DNA of 64,000 bases from Cristatella mucedo (lineage: Eukaryota; Bryozoa; Phylactolaemata; Cristatellidae), in the NCBI GenBank assembly GCA_009760855.2, contig WPIO01000011.1, positions 4,206,501 to 4,270,500 of the forward strand. Direction: 5' to 3'. The position numbers and the translations under genes are program-made. Of this stretch, positions 12,476 to 23,555 are shown in pieces (position 1 is the first letter of the stretch; the number at the start of each line of letters is the position of its first letter). Below the pieces are notes generated by a model that was not told the origin of the DNA, searched no databases, and saw nothing but the letters and a program-made list of their open reading frames with translations.

Positions 12476-12585
12476 GCATTCAATATAGCACCCCCAGAGA
12501 ATTAAATCTCTTTCTAGGCACTTGACATTTGCTATAAGGGAAGCACAATCGAATGGTGAGTACGGCAAGCAGATAAATATAGACA
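12476..12585 (-). mobile_element. LINE-T tail fragment, tail-to-tail with the previous copy
   Basis: The reverse complement of the LINE-T 3' end ('agcacccccagagaattaaa', 'ctctttctaggcacttgac'), abutting the (TAA)n of the plus-strand copy. Confidence 0.8.
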
Positions 12586-12962
12586 CTGCAAGTGGTTCTA
12601 GCTAACGGTCCAGAATATGTGAAAGTAAAGACCGCTGTCAACAGAAGCTTTTTCTCGGCAGGTCCTAGACTGTGGAACTCACTTCCGCAATTCCTACGCA
12701 ACGACATATTCTCTCCTGCTGCCGACTATGGCATACGATTTCCAGCAGCCCTGAGCTGCTACTTCCACATTAATCACTACCTCAATGAGTTCTCTTTGCT
12801 GCGTGAAATAAATTCTAATAATGACTACCAAAATCAAACCAAAAACGGTTTATGTTTAGAGTGAGCTATAGAAAACTCTCCGGCCATAAGTTCCTAACAC
12901 ACATTGTATTTGTGGCTTTGTGGAGCTACATATGGAGATAGATTACATTTTACATTTTATCG
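12586..12962 (+). mobile_element. LINE-P 3' fragment
   Basis: It encodes an open stretch with the LINE-P C-terminus (SAGPRLWNSLPQFLRNDI, CYFHINHYLN), then the 3' UTR 'tttgtggagctacatatgga' and an 'attacattttacatttta' tail. It is 5'-truncated and lacks about 35 codons relative to 34269-34655. Confidence 0.85.
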
Positions 12963-14216
12963 GCACCCAATTGCACTTACCAAAACTTGCAAAATTGCAA
13001 ATTGCAATACCAAATTGCAAACCCAATTGCACTTACCAAAAAGTGCAGATGCAAATCAGGCGAATCAGGGATTTTTGCCCGAGCACTTGAATAAAAATTG
13101 AAAGTCGAGGCTGGATGCCCAGCTCTGAGTGCTGTAGTCTCGATGGCCCAATTGCTTCGCTGCGAGGAATGATGTGATCGGTAGCACAGAGGTTGCGGGA
13201 TTGTTTCCGCTCAAGGTGAAATTTGTTCGGCACCCAGTACCACAGCAAATGCCTCTTGCAAGGTCTGTGTTTTCAAATTACCGCGAACGTTACACAAAAC
13301 TTCACGGTAAATTCTTTTTAATTATAGCTTTGCCACGATCAAACTGGGTAAAGCACAGTAAGCTTGGGTATGGGTGAGAATCAAGATGCTTCCGGTGTTT
13401 GTCAGCTTCAACCGTGAACACGGTATTCAATGACGGCACACCACTTTATTTATCTAGCACTGGTAGCCAGCTGGCAGCTGAAGGTCACTCGCAGTTGGAG
13501 ACCTTAGCAGGTGATTCACACAGGTCAGCATCATCACATTTCAACGGCAGTGCTTCCGGCAAGAGCAGGATTAGCGAGCTGTTGACATCTTGCTGTCTCT
13601 ATGACGGTCTATGCTTATATACGGCCATCACCGACGGATCAGCTGCCCCCTTCCCGGTGTAATGGCTTAGAGCCAAGGATCCTCACAGCTGATGATGTCA
13701 GTGCGACAGCCCCCATGCATCGTGTAGCAAGCCCCGATTACTTATTACGTCATTTGTTTGCGTAACTGATGCCTATCTCAGTAGTAGCTAGCCAAGTAAA
13801 ATGCTCCAAAAAGGACAAATGGAGCACCACTTGGTTAGATGAAGATGTTTTTGCAGATCAAAAGACATCGTCTCCGTTTGACCACACTGCTGTTGACTGC
13901 ACCTGGGCTCGAATAGCTACGTGCACTAAGTGAGCGCCATGGCTGTACAGTCGACTCCGCTTATAAGAATGTGCTCGGGCCGGCAAACAAGCATTCTTGT
14001 ATTTCTGAGTATTCCCCTATCTGGATTGAGAATGCTGAGTGAAAACTCTGGGATGAACTCTGCTGTTATTCTTATACCCAGAGTATTCCAGTATCCGATA
14101 TTCTTATGCCGACTGCAAATGCACTGATAGGTCTCAGCTCGCTTGGTAGGCGTTATCCCAAATGGAGACTACAGAAATGATGTGGTTCAATGCCTTTCTC
14201 GCGTTTAGTAATAACA
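12963..14216. other. Unassigned intergenic sequence
   Basis: A 21-bp direct repeat (12965-12985 and 13021-13041) brackets a cluster of 'ttgcaa' motifs. The open frame 13399-13662 (87 aa, Ser-rich) has no recognised domain. A tRNA-like stretch at 13170-13210 is too degenerate to call. Confidence 0.4.
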
Positions 14217-16310
14217 ATAATAATGCACTTGATAAAGCGCCCTCAGATAACTCAATCTCTTTCTATGAGCTTTACATTTGCTGCAAAGGGAAACGCAATT
14301 AAATGCTGAGTAATATCATGCTTGATAAACAACATGAATAACATGGTTAGGGCTGAGATGCACAGGGTCAGCATGCAAATGTGGTTAGTGGCAGCATGCA
14401 CAGTGTCAACACGCATAAGCACATCAAGGACGAATCACGCACACCAACTAAATGTTGTCCTAAATAGGTGGGTTTAAAGTTCTTTTTAATGAGGTCAAGT
14501 CAGGGGATGTTCTGACGCAGGTCGGGAGGGAGTTCCAGGCTTTAGGAGCATACGAACTAAATACACGGTCTCCAAAGGATTAGAGGTTTGTACTAGGTAA
14601 TTGCAGACTGTTGAATTCCGAAAAGCGGGTGGTACGATGCTTGGCCTGATGGGGGTAGTATATCTGAGAGATAGGCTGGAGCCAAAGAATAAAGTGACCT
14701 AAAAGTGAGCGACAAAACCTTGAAGTTAATCCGTTGCTTGACTGGTAATCAGTGCAGCTCGGCGAGAAGTGGTGTGATGTGGCAACTGCGACGCCCACGA
14801 CAGACAAGCCTAGCTGCGGATTTTTGCACCAGCTGCAATCACCTGAGTGCACATGCCGGGAGGCCAGTAAGCAGTGAGTTGCAGAAATCGAGACGGGATG
14901 TCAGGAATGGATGGGCAAACTTAGACGTGATATCCTTATCTAAACAAGCCCGAATTTTAGCAAAGCTATGTAGCTAAAAGTAAGCAGATTTGACTGTGGA
15001 GCTGATGTGGTCGTCAAGCGAGAGGTCACTTTGGAACAAGAAACCTAGATTTTGAGCTGATTCAACAGGAGATATGCTTGCAGAGCCAATTTCGAGCGTC
15101 AGCCTTTCCAATTTCTAAATCACACTGGGTTTGCCCATAACTAGTAAGTTAGTTTTATCCTCCTTGTGCATGCTGCCACTAACCACATTTGCATGCTGAC
15201 CCTGTGCATGTCACCCCTAACTATGTTATTCATTTTGTTTGTTTATCAAGCATTATATTACTCATCATTCAATTGCATTTCCCTTTGCAGCAAATGTAAA
15301 GAGCCTAGAGAGAGATTAAGTTCTCTGAGGGCGCTTTATCAAGTGCATTATTATTATTATCGTTTAGTTTTAGAAAATTTGCTGGCATCCATGTGTGGAT
15401 GTCATCAATACATGCAGCAAGGGAGATGAAAGAATTTGAGGTGCTCGAAGGCTGGGAGGGATCAAAGAAAAGGTACAACTGAGTGTCATCCGCATAGAAG
15501 TGAAAGCCTAGATTGTGCTTGTCAATTTAATGTGATTTAACGTAGTGTCAATGACATCAGTAAGAGGGAGTATAAACCGTGAAAAGAACCGGATCTAGCA
15601 CGGAGCCCTGAGGTACCCCACATTTAAGAGATACCTCGGATGATCATTGTCCATTCACATCAATACTCTGGAGTCTCCCACTAAGATTGGACCTGAATGA
15701 GATCTGCATGTGTTCAGATAAGCAGGATTTGGTAATAATTGGTGATGAAAAATTATTTTGTATGAGAAAATCTAGTCGAGTGTGTGACCCTTGATGTGAG
15801 TTGGGCCATGCACATGAGCCATAAGAGACAATGAATCAGTCAATGCATGAATTCAGTGCTGAAGGCGTCAGATATGGTATCAAAGTGAACGTTGAAATCA
15901 CCCATAACGAGGAAGGATCGATTTCTTGCACACAGAATCGAAATTAGATCGGAGAAATCTAAGACAAATGAGGATTTGGTACCTGGTGGGCGATATAGAC
16001 TACTGCCACTATCGGTAGCTTGTTTCCGGATGAGACCAAGACAATTGATTCAAAAACCTGCTTCGAGGGTACTGCAAATGGCTTGAAGTTGATGTTCGAG
16101 CACACGATAATAGCAACTCCACGTCCAGTTTTGATTGATCTAGGGGTGTGAAAGAATGAGAAACCAGATGGGGTAGCGTCTTTAATCGTCGGCCAGTTTA
16201 TCGATTTTAGCCAAGTTTCAGTTAGGGCGAGCAGGTCGAGACCATTTTCAGAAATATGGTCGCTTAATACCAGAGGTTTTTGCACATTGAGCGAGGATTC
16301 CAAAGGCAAG
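14217..16310 (-). mobile_element. LINE-T, internally deleted copy with endonuclease and 3' half
   Basis: Read on the minus strand from 16309: an APE-type endonuclease start (LDLLALTETWL, GRGVAIIV; frame 15959-16309). Next come a damaged region with the VPQGS block of the reverse transcriptase near 15600 and the DDTQLY block near 15480. Last are the RRSCHI/ADLHW region near 14780, the WNSLP region near 14530, and the tail with (TAA)n at 14217. The sequence between the endonuclease and the palm (~15800-15950) is missing, so it is dead. It is interrupted by another LINE-T copy at 15161-15357. The element may extend to about 16500. Confidence 0.85.
15161..15357 (+). mobile_element. 5'-truncated LINE-T copy nested in an opposite-strand LINE-T
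   Basis: This plus-strand ~190 bp carries the LINE-T 3' UTR ('catttgcatgctgaccctgt'), the conserved tail and (TTA)n. Host-element sequence flanks it on both sides: 'aagttagttttatc' before and 'gtttagttttagaaaatttg' after, continuous in the copy at 45490-45530. A short 'tatc' on each side may be the target duplication. Confidence 0.9.
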
Positions 16311-17029
16311 CGTTAAGTCTGGCCGATGGAGTTATAACAGGCCCGATTACCGCTAAGTTAGAGGAATTCATAGTGACGCATGTGGGAGAGCATGCTGAGC
16401 GGTTCAAGACAATGATAGGAATACCAAACAAGCGGGTACTCAACTCGCAGCTTCCGCCCGTTCGAATGCCAGCCTTAGGTGCATGTAACCTATTCCGTGA
16501 GCTTTAAGATGTAGCTAGCTAGACAAGCTTGCCTGACTCCGTCCCTCACCTGCTAACAAGTATGAACCCTGCCAAAATGAGCAAACCATATCTTTTGGTG
16601 TATGCCGGCAGTGATAACAGTAGGCTTGCAAAGCCTGGTTGGAGTAGTCTGGTGCCAGATACCTGGGCACTCGTGGTGCCTAAACTCTTGTGCAGTCCAC
16701 TTTTATTGACAAATCTATTCACGCGTAGATAATGCAATATAGGCCTTTGGCAAAGGCCACTACAGCCCACTGGCTGGCCAGTAGGGTGATCAGTTCTAGA
16801 TTGACCAGCCAGGCAAAATTGGCCGCAATCTGGCAAGCCTGCCTTCTATGGGGGCTGGCTGCATGTACAGCTTCACCGGGCAAAAGCTGACAAAGCCAGC
16901 TCGTGAGGTGGGCTCTTGCTGATTTTTAAGGTGGAAAGACCTACCTTGCCAGAACTCTGCCTGCCGTTACTGTGAGCTGCCCGGTTGGGGTCAGCGTGCC
17001 AGAGGATTGTAGCAAGCATCGCAAGTCAT
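16311..17029. other. Unassigned sequence between LINE-T copies
   Basis: Short frames (16280-16507 on plus, 16546-16836 on minus) have no recognisable domain. The first ~190 bp may be the 5' region of the minus-strand LINE-T. Confidence 0.35.
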
Positions 17030-17215
17030 TTTACTGTACCTCGAATCAGTCTCAAATCCTTTGGTGAATGTGCCCTTAGTTTGCGTACTCTCAAGGCCCG
17101 GAACTCACTCCCGACTGAAGTCACGACACCCTCAAGCCGCTATTTGACATTTCAACAGGAGCTAAAATACACGTGTTCAACAGGAGCTAAAATACACGTG
17201 TTCCTCACACCAATT
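17030..17215 (+). mobile_element. LINE-T C-terminal fragment with a 25-bp tandem duplication
   Basis: It encodes the SLKSFGECALS / RNSLPTEV region of LINE-T. A 25-bp unit starting 'ttcaacaggagc' is perfectly duplicated at 17151-17175 and 17176-17200. Confidence 0.75.
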
Positions 17216-17289
17216 GCTGAGACCGTGTACTTTGTCCTTCGTATGCTGACGTTGTTCGCATTTTGTGCATTTTACCCTTAAAGAGGCGC

Positions 17290-18144
17290 ATCTAAATTGG
17301 TCAAAGCATGTCTGAGGTTTGGCCGTTTGAACTTCTGTAACTCACTGCTTGCTGGTATACGAGCATGTGCAATCAGGCGTATGCAGTTGGTGCAAAACTC
17401 AGCTGCAAGGCTTGTCTGTCTTGAAAGACGGGGCTAATTTGGCACTCAATCAGTTTGATGGAAAAGAAAGTAGAGACGCACCTGTTTCTTACAGCATTTT
17501 CGGGGTCGTGTGTCCTTTTTTGTCCTTTTGTCCTTTTTTGTTTGCTGTCGTGAGCGTCGCAGTTGCCACATTACTCCACTTCTCGCCGACCTGCACTGGC
17601 TACCAGTCAAGCAACGGATTGACTTCAAGGTTTTGTCGCTCACTTTTAGGTCTCTTCATTCTATGGCTCCAGCCTATCTTTCAGATATACTACCCCATCA
17701 GGCAAAGCATCGTACCACTCGCTTTTCGGAATCCAACAGTCTAGAAATACCTCGTACAAACCTTAAATCCTTTGGAGACCGTGCATTTAGCTCGTATGCT
17801 CCCACAGCCTGGAACTCCCTCCCGACCTGCATCAGAACATCCCCTGACCTGACCACATTTAAAAGAAACTTAAAAACATACCTATTTAGGACAGCATTTA
17901 GTGGGTCCTTGTGATTCGTCCTCGATGTGCTTATGCGTGCTGACACTGTTCATGCTGCCACTAACCACATTTGCATGCTGACCCAGTGCATGTAACCCCT
18001 AACCATGTTATTCATTTTGTTTGTTTTTCAAGCATGATTTTACTTACTATTCTATTGCGTATCACTTTGCAGCAAATGTAAAGCGCTAAGTTCTCTGAGG
18101 GCGCTTTATCAAGTGCAATATTATTATTATTGTTATTATTATTA
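17290..18144 (+). mobile_element. LINE-T 3' half with tail
   Basis: The frame 17510-17914 encodes RRSCHITPLLADLHWLP, RIDFKVLSLTF and WNSLPTCIRTSPD, ending FRTAFSGSL. The 3' UTR, conserved tail and (TTA)n follow at 18080-18144. At about 17420-17546 a ~125-bp insert breaks the RRSCHI region; it looks like a second LINE-T 3' end ('acgcacctgtttcttacagc') plus a pyrimidine-rich stretch with repeated 'gtcctttttt'. Confidence 0.85.
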
Positions 18145-18425
18145 ATGCGTGCTGAAGCTGTGCATGTTCTCACTAATCGTACTGAAAGCTTCCCTTACCG
18201 GATATTCAAATTGCCTAGACAGAGATATAATTCCAAAAAGGAGCTACAGAAATAACACTGTAAAAATTATTATTATTACTATTATTAACATTTTGTTGGC
18301 GACAAAAACGTGCTCTACCGGCTTTGTATTTGTCGCGATAAATACCCAAATATTACCCAATAAAATATTGAACTTTTTCATCGATACGATTGTCGTGAAC
18401 TTCTTTCGTTGCCAGTGATAAATGC
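18145..18425 (+). repeat. LINE-T tail relic plus a dispersed segment shared with 63690-63900
   Basis: 18145-18293 is a second, degenerate LINE-T 3' UTR and tail ('aaattgcctagacagagata', then ATT triplets). The next ~130 bp ('gcgacaaaaacgtgctct', 'aatattgaactttttcatc') align with 63780-63900, which also follow a LINE-T tail relic. A longer repeat or an old duplication is implied. Confidence 0.6.
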
Positions 18426-19634
18426 TCATGCAATAAGCGATTACATTACTTAACTCGTGGCTTCCGAAGGGTTAGTCCACACCTGCGGGCTCCCGTAATC
18501 CATCTCGAATTTCACTAGCGTTTCCCGGTTATATTACGTGACTATAACGCCGCCCCATTCACACCAACGCCTTCCATTCATCACAAGCAGACAACGTCTT
18601 ACACGAACACAGAAAACAGTCTAACTCTTACGCTCACAGAAAACTTTAGAAATACGTACAAACACGTAGCTGTTTATATACACAGATACGAACGCGTAAA
18701 AAAGCAATTAGGAAGTTTTTTCAGTTGTCTCAGTCAATATAGGTGCTTGGTCACAGCCAGTATTTGAAAATTGATAACAGTAAACCTCGCTCCCAGATGA
18801 GCTCAATAAATGCCAGCTGATTTAACAGCCTCTTTTTTATAGCGACAGAAGAGCCTTTGCGGCTATCACCACCGCTTGCAGCAGCAATAACGAATCGCCC
18901 ACCACAGTATTTGAATTAACGACCTCGGGACCAAGGTCGTGAAAAGCAACCGCTTTACCTAGTCAGCCGGCACGGCTCACCAATCAATTCAAGTACATGC
19001 GGTCTATTTTCTGCAAAATAAAACCGAGAATTAGTAATGTATTAATTATCGGAAACTGAACTTGCTTTAATTAATGCCGCAGTTTACGCTGCGCATTTTT
19101 ACCAACTGTTTCCAGATAGGCGGTGAAATTATAATAGTATTAAAAGATGAGATTATCGAGTTTGAAAAAGCTATTTAGCTTGAAAAATAAACTCTATTAA
19201 TCGCTAGTTTAATACTCATACGGGTTCCCAAAATATAACTTGGTAAAATTTGGCAATGTGGCAATAATTTTGCAGTTGACCTGTTTGCTAGTTGCTAATA
19301 AGTAAATTGGAGCATTTTTCACAGGATTTAACGATAATATCAGCATAATACGTTCTATAAGTTAAAAGCCAGATTCCACGGCACGAGAGAACGATCACTA
19401 GGATAGCCAAAATTTTTACATTGGCTTACAATTAGTTTACCTTGGGAGCATTTGGGACAGCAGGAAGTTCTTTGCTATGGCCGAGCACCCGGAAACTTAC
19501 CTGTCTTAGCAGTTATAATGCTAAAGATATTCTACTCGACCTTGACAGCCTGAGGCTTTAATGAAAGAGCAACTCAGCAGCAGGTCTGCTTGAGTTTTTG
19601 TCAAGAATAAACGTAATAACATTAATGAAGCAGC
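18426..19634. other. AT-rich unassigned sequence holding one SINE
   Basis: Only the SINE-A at 18814-18981 is recognised. No coding features. Confidence 0.45.
18814..18981 (-). mobile_element. SINE-A copy 2
   Basis: On the minus strand: the head 'gccggctgactaggtaaagc', a B-box-like block, 'ggcgattcgttattgctgc', 'gcaagcggtggtgatagcc', then 'tctgtcgctataaaaaagag' and 'aaatcagctgg'. It closely matches 53357-53524. Confidence 0.9.
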
Positions 19635-20086
19635 AGCATATAGTCCAGAGAGAAATAAAACTCTTTCTGGGCGCTTAACATTCGCTGAAAAGGAATCAAT
19701 AAAATCAATTACTTATCACATGTACTATTATATCATGCTAATCCCGGTGAAGTTTTGTTCATGCGGACGGATACAATTCAGCGAGAAGCTGAGAGGATCT
19801 TCTCTTCCTTTTAAATGTCGTCATGACAGGGGATGCCGCGATATTCTTCGGTAATAGGTTTTCTTAATTTCAACGTAGCAGCTTAATTCACGGTCTACAA
19901 AGAATTTGAGGCTGGATCGAGACACAGCTGTACGAAGAGATTCTTAACAGCGGGTGGTACGATGCATGGCCTGGCTGTAAAGTATTTTCGATAGGTAAGA
20001 AGAAAAGAGAGTGAAGCGATGTAAAAGTGAATTACGAGACCTTTAAGTCTAAATGCTGCTTCTTAGCGAGTTAAGTCAAGTAAAGG

Positions 20087-20215
20087 CTAGCAGATTTAAC
20101 AGCCTCATTATGTATAGCGGCAGAGCCTTATTGGCTCTCACCACCACTTGCCGTGGCTAATAAGGATTGCCTCCTGCTGGTCGCGTACCCATGCCCCGGA
20201 TCGTGAATTGATCAA
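20087..20215 (-). mobile_element. SINE-A copy 3, diverged, inside the old LINE-T
   Basis: It has the family order 'ctagcagatttaacagcctc', 'tatagcggcagagcc', 'ctcaccaccacttgccgtgg', then a degraded B-box region. The tRNA head is damaged. Confidence 0.75.
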
Positions 20216-20937
20216 GTGCAGCCCTGCGAAAAGTGATGGAAGAAGAAAAGAATGCAGTATGTGGGCGTTCACGACAGAGAGGCCTAGAAGTTGAGTTTAG
20301 ATCAACTGTAAGCGCCTTGTTGCAGATTTAAATTTTAAATAGCAAGCGTTTCAAATAGATAACCCTGATCAATAGAATGGGGGTTAAGACGGTGAATGAC
20401 CTAAGAGTCACTGAGCTGCTTCTCGGGAAGCTGGTACAGATCAGTGAGAAGTGACGTAATGTAGCAATGTAGGAAATTAGCAAGTTAGCAACGCAGCAAG
20501 GTTGTAATATAGTAATGTTGCAGTTTTCAGAAGGAGAGAAGCTTAGTCGCAGATTTTTTGTGCGTTAATTTAAGTTTCTTATTACACTGGCATAAAAACT
20601 TAACAGCCGTGAATTGAATTTTTTGAAGGAGGAGGTTTCACCGATAGCTTTGCCATCCTTCTTTATTAACTTTTAGTTTTTTTAAACTCTGTAACTTCAA
20701 AAAAGCAGACGTGGCAGTGGAACTTAATATTTCTCGAATAAACTATGCGGAATATTTTGGATGAGCCAGCTTTCAGGAGTAAACTTTCCAGTTTTTGAGT
20801 GGCATAACTTGTCCGAGTACCAGCAAATGTTGCTTGACCATCATTTAATTAGGGGATTCTTGCTCTCATTCATGTCTGAATTTTGGCTCCACAAACTGCA
20901 ATTGTGCTAAAAGAGTTCTGAGCGGTAGAAGACAGTA

Positions 20938-21955
20938 CTGTAATGTAATATAATGTAATGTATCTCCGTCTGTAATTCCACAAAGTCATAAAGACAATTT
21001 GGGTGTTACTCGGGAGAGTTTTGTATAGCGCACTCACAGCCTAAGCGGCTTTCGGTACGCATTCGGTAGCCAACAGACTTCGTCTCACGCAACAAAGAGA
21101 GAGTGGGAAGCATAGCAGAGTCAGGAGAGCAGCTGAGGTAGTGAGTAGCATGGAATTAGCAGCTCAGGATCGCTGAAAAGGATGAGCCATACTCGGCAAC
21201 AGGAGAGTGGTGATCGTTGCGTAAGAACTGTGGAAGCGAGTTCCACAGTCGAGGACCTGCAGAGCTAAAACTTCTGTCACCAACGGTCTTTAAGCGGAGG
21301 AATGGAACAGCTAATTTATTGTCCGCACAGGAGCTGAGGGCGCAAAGAGGCTGAAACTGGTGCAGCAGTTCAGCTAGGTACGAAGGAGCCAAGCCATGGC
21401 GGGCCTTGTGGGTCAGCGTAAGAACTTTTCTCTGTATCCTTTGCTCAACCGGCAACCATCCTAGCTCTTTCAGCAAAGGTGACACGTGCTCAAACCGCTG
21501 GGACTTGAAGACCAGCCATGCAGCCATACTCATAGTCCGCTGTAGTAGCATGATAGCTTTCTTTGGTAGCCCAGCCAAAAGGGAATTACAATAATCAAGC
21601 CGAGACAGAACTAAAGAGCTAGTTAAATTTTTTACAAGCGACTGTGGGAGACAGCTTCTAATCTTGGATAGGGATCGGATGTGATGGCTAGCTGTAGAGG
21701 CAGTCTTCTGAATGAAGCTTTTGAAATTGAGGCAGCTGTCGAACACGACACCTAGATTACGAGCACGTGGTAATGGTCACACGACAGCATCCCTTATTGG
21801 AAGAGCAAAGCTTTTTAATCCATCTGCACGCTTAGGGTGTCCTATGAGCAGCAGTTCGATTTTATCGTCATTTAATTTCAAGAAGTTTTCCGACATCCAG
21901 GATCGAATGTCGGCAAGGCAAGCATTCAGTTTCTCAGTTGCTGCAGCATCAGATT
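20938..21955 (-). mobile_element. LINE-P, 5'-truncated copy inserted in a LINE-T
   Basis: Tail (TAATG)n at 20938-20962, the 3' UTR, then a 196-aa open frame at 21156-21746 ([61 protein letters not shown]), continuing upstream to the [13 protein letters not shown] region. Truncation falls just downstream of the catalytic YADD. It is one of the better preserved copies. Confidence 0.92.
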
Positions 21956-22069
21956 AGAGGAGAAGCAGTGTTTCAGCTGCATCAATTTGAAAGTCTAGAT
22001 TGGTTATGGTGATAACTTTAGATTGAGATAGATTATAAACTATGAAACCATGGAGACCTAAGCTAGGCG

Positions 22070-22700
22070 TGTCTGTCGTGAGCTTCGTAGTTGCCACATC
22101 ACACCACTTTTTGACAATCTGCACTGGCTTGCAGTCAAGCAACTCATTGACTTCCAGATTCACTGTCGCTCACTTTTAGGTTCCTTCATTCTTTGGCTCC
22201 AGCCTTCCAATGAGATCAATTTTCCTTTCAGGCTAAGCATCGTACGACCTGCTTTTCTGAAGCTAATCGTTTAGCTACACCTCGTACAACCTTCACACCT
22301 TTTGGAGACCGTGCCTTCAGTTCGTATGCTTCCGAAGCCTGGAGCTCACTTCCGACTGACATCAGGACATCCCCTGACTTAACCGACTGACATCAGGACA
22401 TACCCTGACTTGATGACATATAAAAAAAACCAACACCGCATTTATTTATAAGAGCATTTAGTGGGTCTGTGTGATTCCTTCCTTGTGTGTTTACGCCTGC
22501 TGACACTGTTCGTGCTGCCACTAACCATATTTGCACGCCGACCCTGTGCATGTCACATCTAACCAAGTTATGCCTGTTGTCATTCAGCATGCTACCGCTA
22601 ACCATTTTATCATGCTTCCTTTGCAACAAATGTAAAGTGCCTAGAAAGAGATTAAGTTCTCTGAGGGCGCTATACAAATCTATTACTATCAGTTCTACTA
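22070..22700 (+). mobile_element. LINE-T 3' half upstream of gene B, shared with gene C
   Basis: It runs from the RRSCHI region through WSSLPTDIRTSPD to the conserved tail at 22630-22690. A 31-bp unit is tandemly duplicated (22352-22382 and 22383-22413). The sequence after the tail (22741-22990) aligns with 42495-42760, which also directly follows a plus-strand LINE-T tail. The insertion therefore predates the B/C duplication. Confidence 0.85.
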
Positions 22701-23555
22701 TTATTTTTAATTTGTCGTTAGTACAGTTTAAAGTTCTAAATAAGTGAGCTAGAAGCAGTGTCTTTAAAAAGTGCTGGAACCCAATCTTGCGCAAACAAAA
22801 CCCGCATGTTGCATGGCTTTTAGCTTTTCAGGCCAGTAAAACATTGAGGCATCTAAGAAGACAATGGGTATATGGTCATAAGGAGTCGTATTTTCCATGT
22901 GGTAGATGTTAAACTTCACATATAGTTAGTGAGAGGATTAATAAGTGGAGAGTTAAATTGACTCTTTAGAAACCGATACGAAATTATTTTTTTCTTATGT
23001 AAATGCTTGTCACGGGGGGAAATCGAAACTTAGTGTAAAATAGGAACGTTCAAAGCAGCGGAGTCATTTTAGGTAAGTGCTCGTTCCACTATAAAAGTAC
23101 CCCTAATTAGTGCTCGCTCTTTTGCAAAAGCAACTTTAATCCGTGGGACTCGCAGACAAACCTTTTGAACTACATAGATGGAATCTGCCGCTGTAGGTTG
23201 ACCGAGGCCCCGAGGTCGTGGGTTCGATTCCTGCGGTGAGCGATCCTTTATCGCCACTGCAAGCGGTGGCGATAGCCGTAAAGGCTCTTCTGTCGCTATA
23301 CAAAAAAAGAGCTGTTCAATCAGCTAGGATTTTTTTTTACTTATTGATCTTGCGTAGAACCCGAGATACTTGATTCTTTGCCTGTCTTGCTCAAACGTTT
23401 TAAATACCTAGCAACCTTGCCGGTAGATGAGCTTATACTTGTTACCCACTTAATATGCTGGTTCTAAAAACAATTAAAAATTCCAGAATGGAGAGATATT
23501 GCGAGCGAGAGGTGATGGACGCCGATGTGAGATGAATGTAAGTAGGTATTTCCGC
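22701..23555. other. 5' flank of gene B, diverged duplicate of 42400-43260
   Basis: Shared blocks include 'aaggcatctaagaag'-like, 'gagttaaattgactcttta', 'cttttgcaaaagcaacttta' and 'aaacgttttaaatacct'. Similarity is moderate with indels, in contrast to the near-identity that starts at 23556. Confidence 0.75.
23178..23330 (+). mobile_element. SINE-A copy 4, in the 5' flank of gene B only
   Basis: Head with a good B box ('gtgggttcgattcctgcgg'), body 'gcaagcggtggcgatagcc', 'tctgtcgctatacaaaaaaa', 'aatcagctagg' and a T-rich end. The aligned C flank near 42965-42985 lacks it, so it arrived after duplication (or was lost in C). Confidence 0.9.

Larger units (their letters stand above)
19635..22075 (-). 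mobile_element. Old LINE-T copy, split by a LINE-P and a SINE-A
   Basis: Decayed blocks appear in minus-strand LINE-T order: tail at 19640-19690, the 'gcgggtggtacgatgcatgg' block near 19950, the 'gcgttcacgacagagaggcc' block near 20265, weak matches to 20935, and beyond the LINE-P insertion the DDTQLY block at 21956-22050 ('tttcagctgcatcaatttga'). The order on both sides of the LINE-P shows the LINE-T was there first. The 20380-20500 part may be a second overlapping LINE-T relic. Confidence 0.6.
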
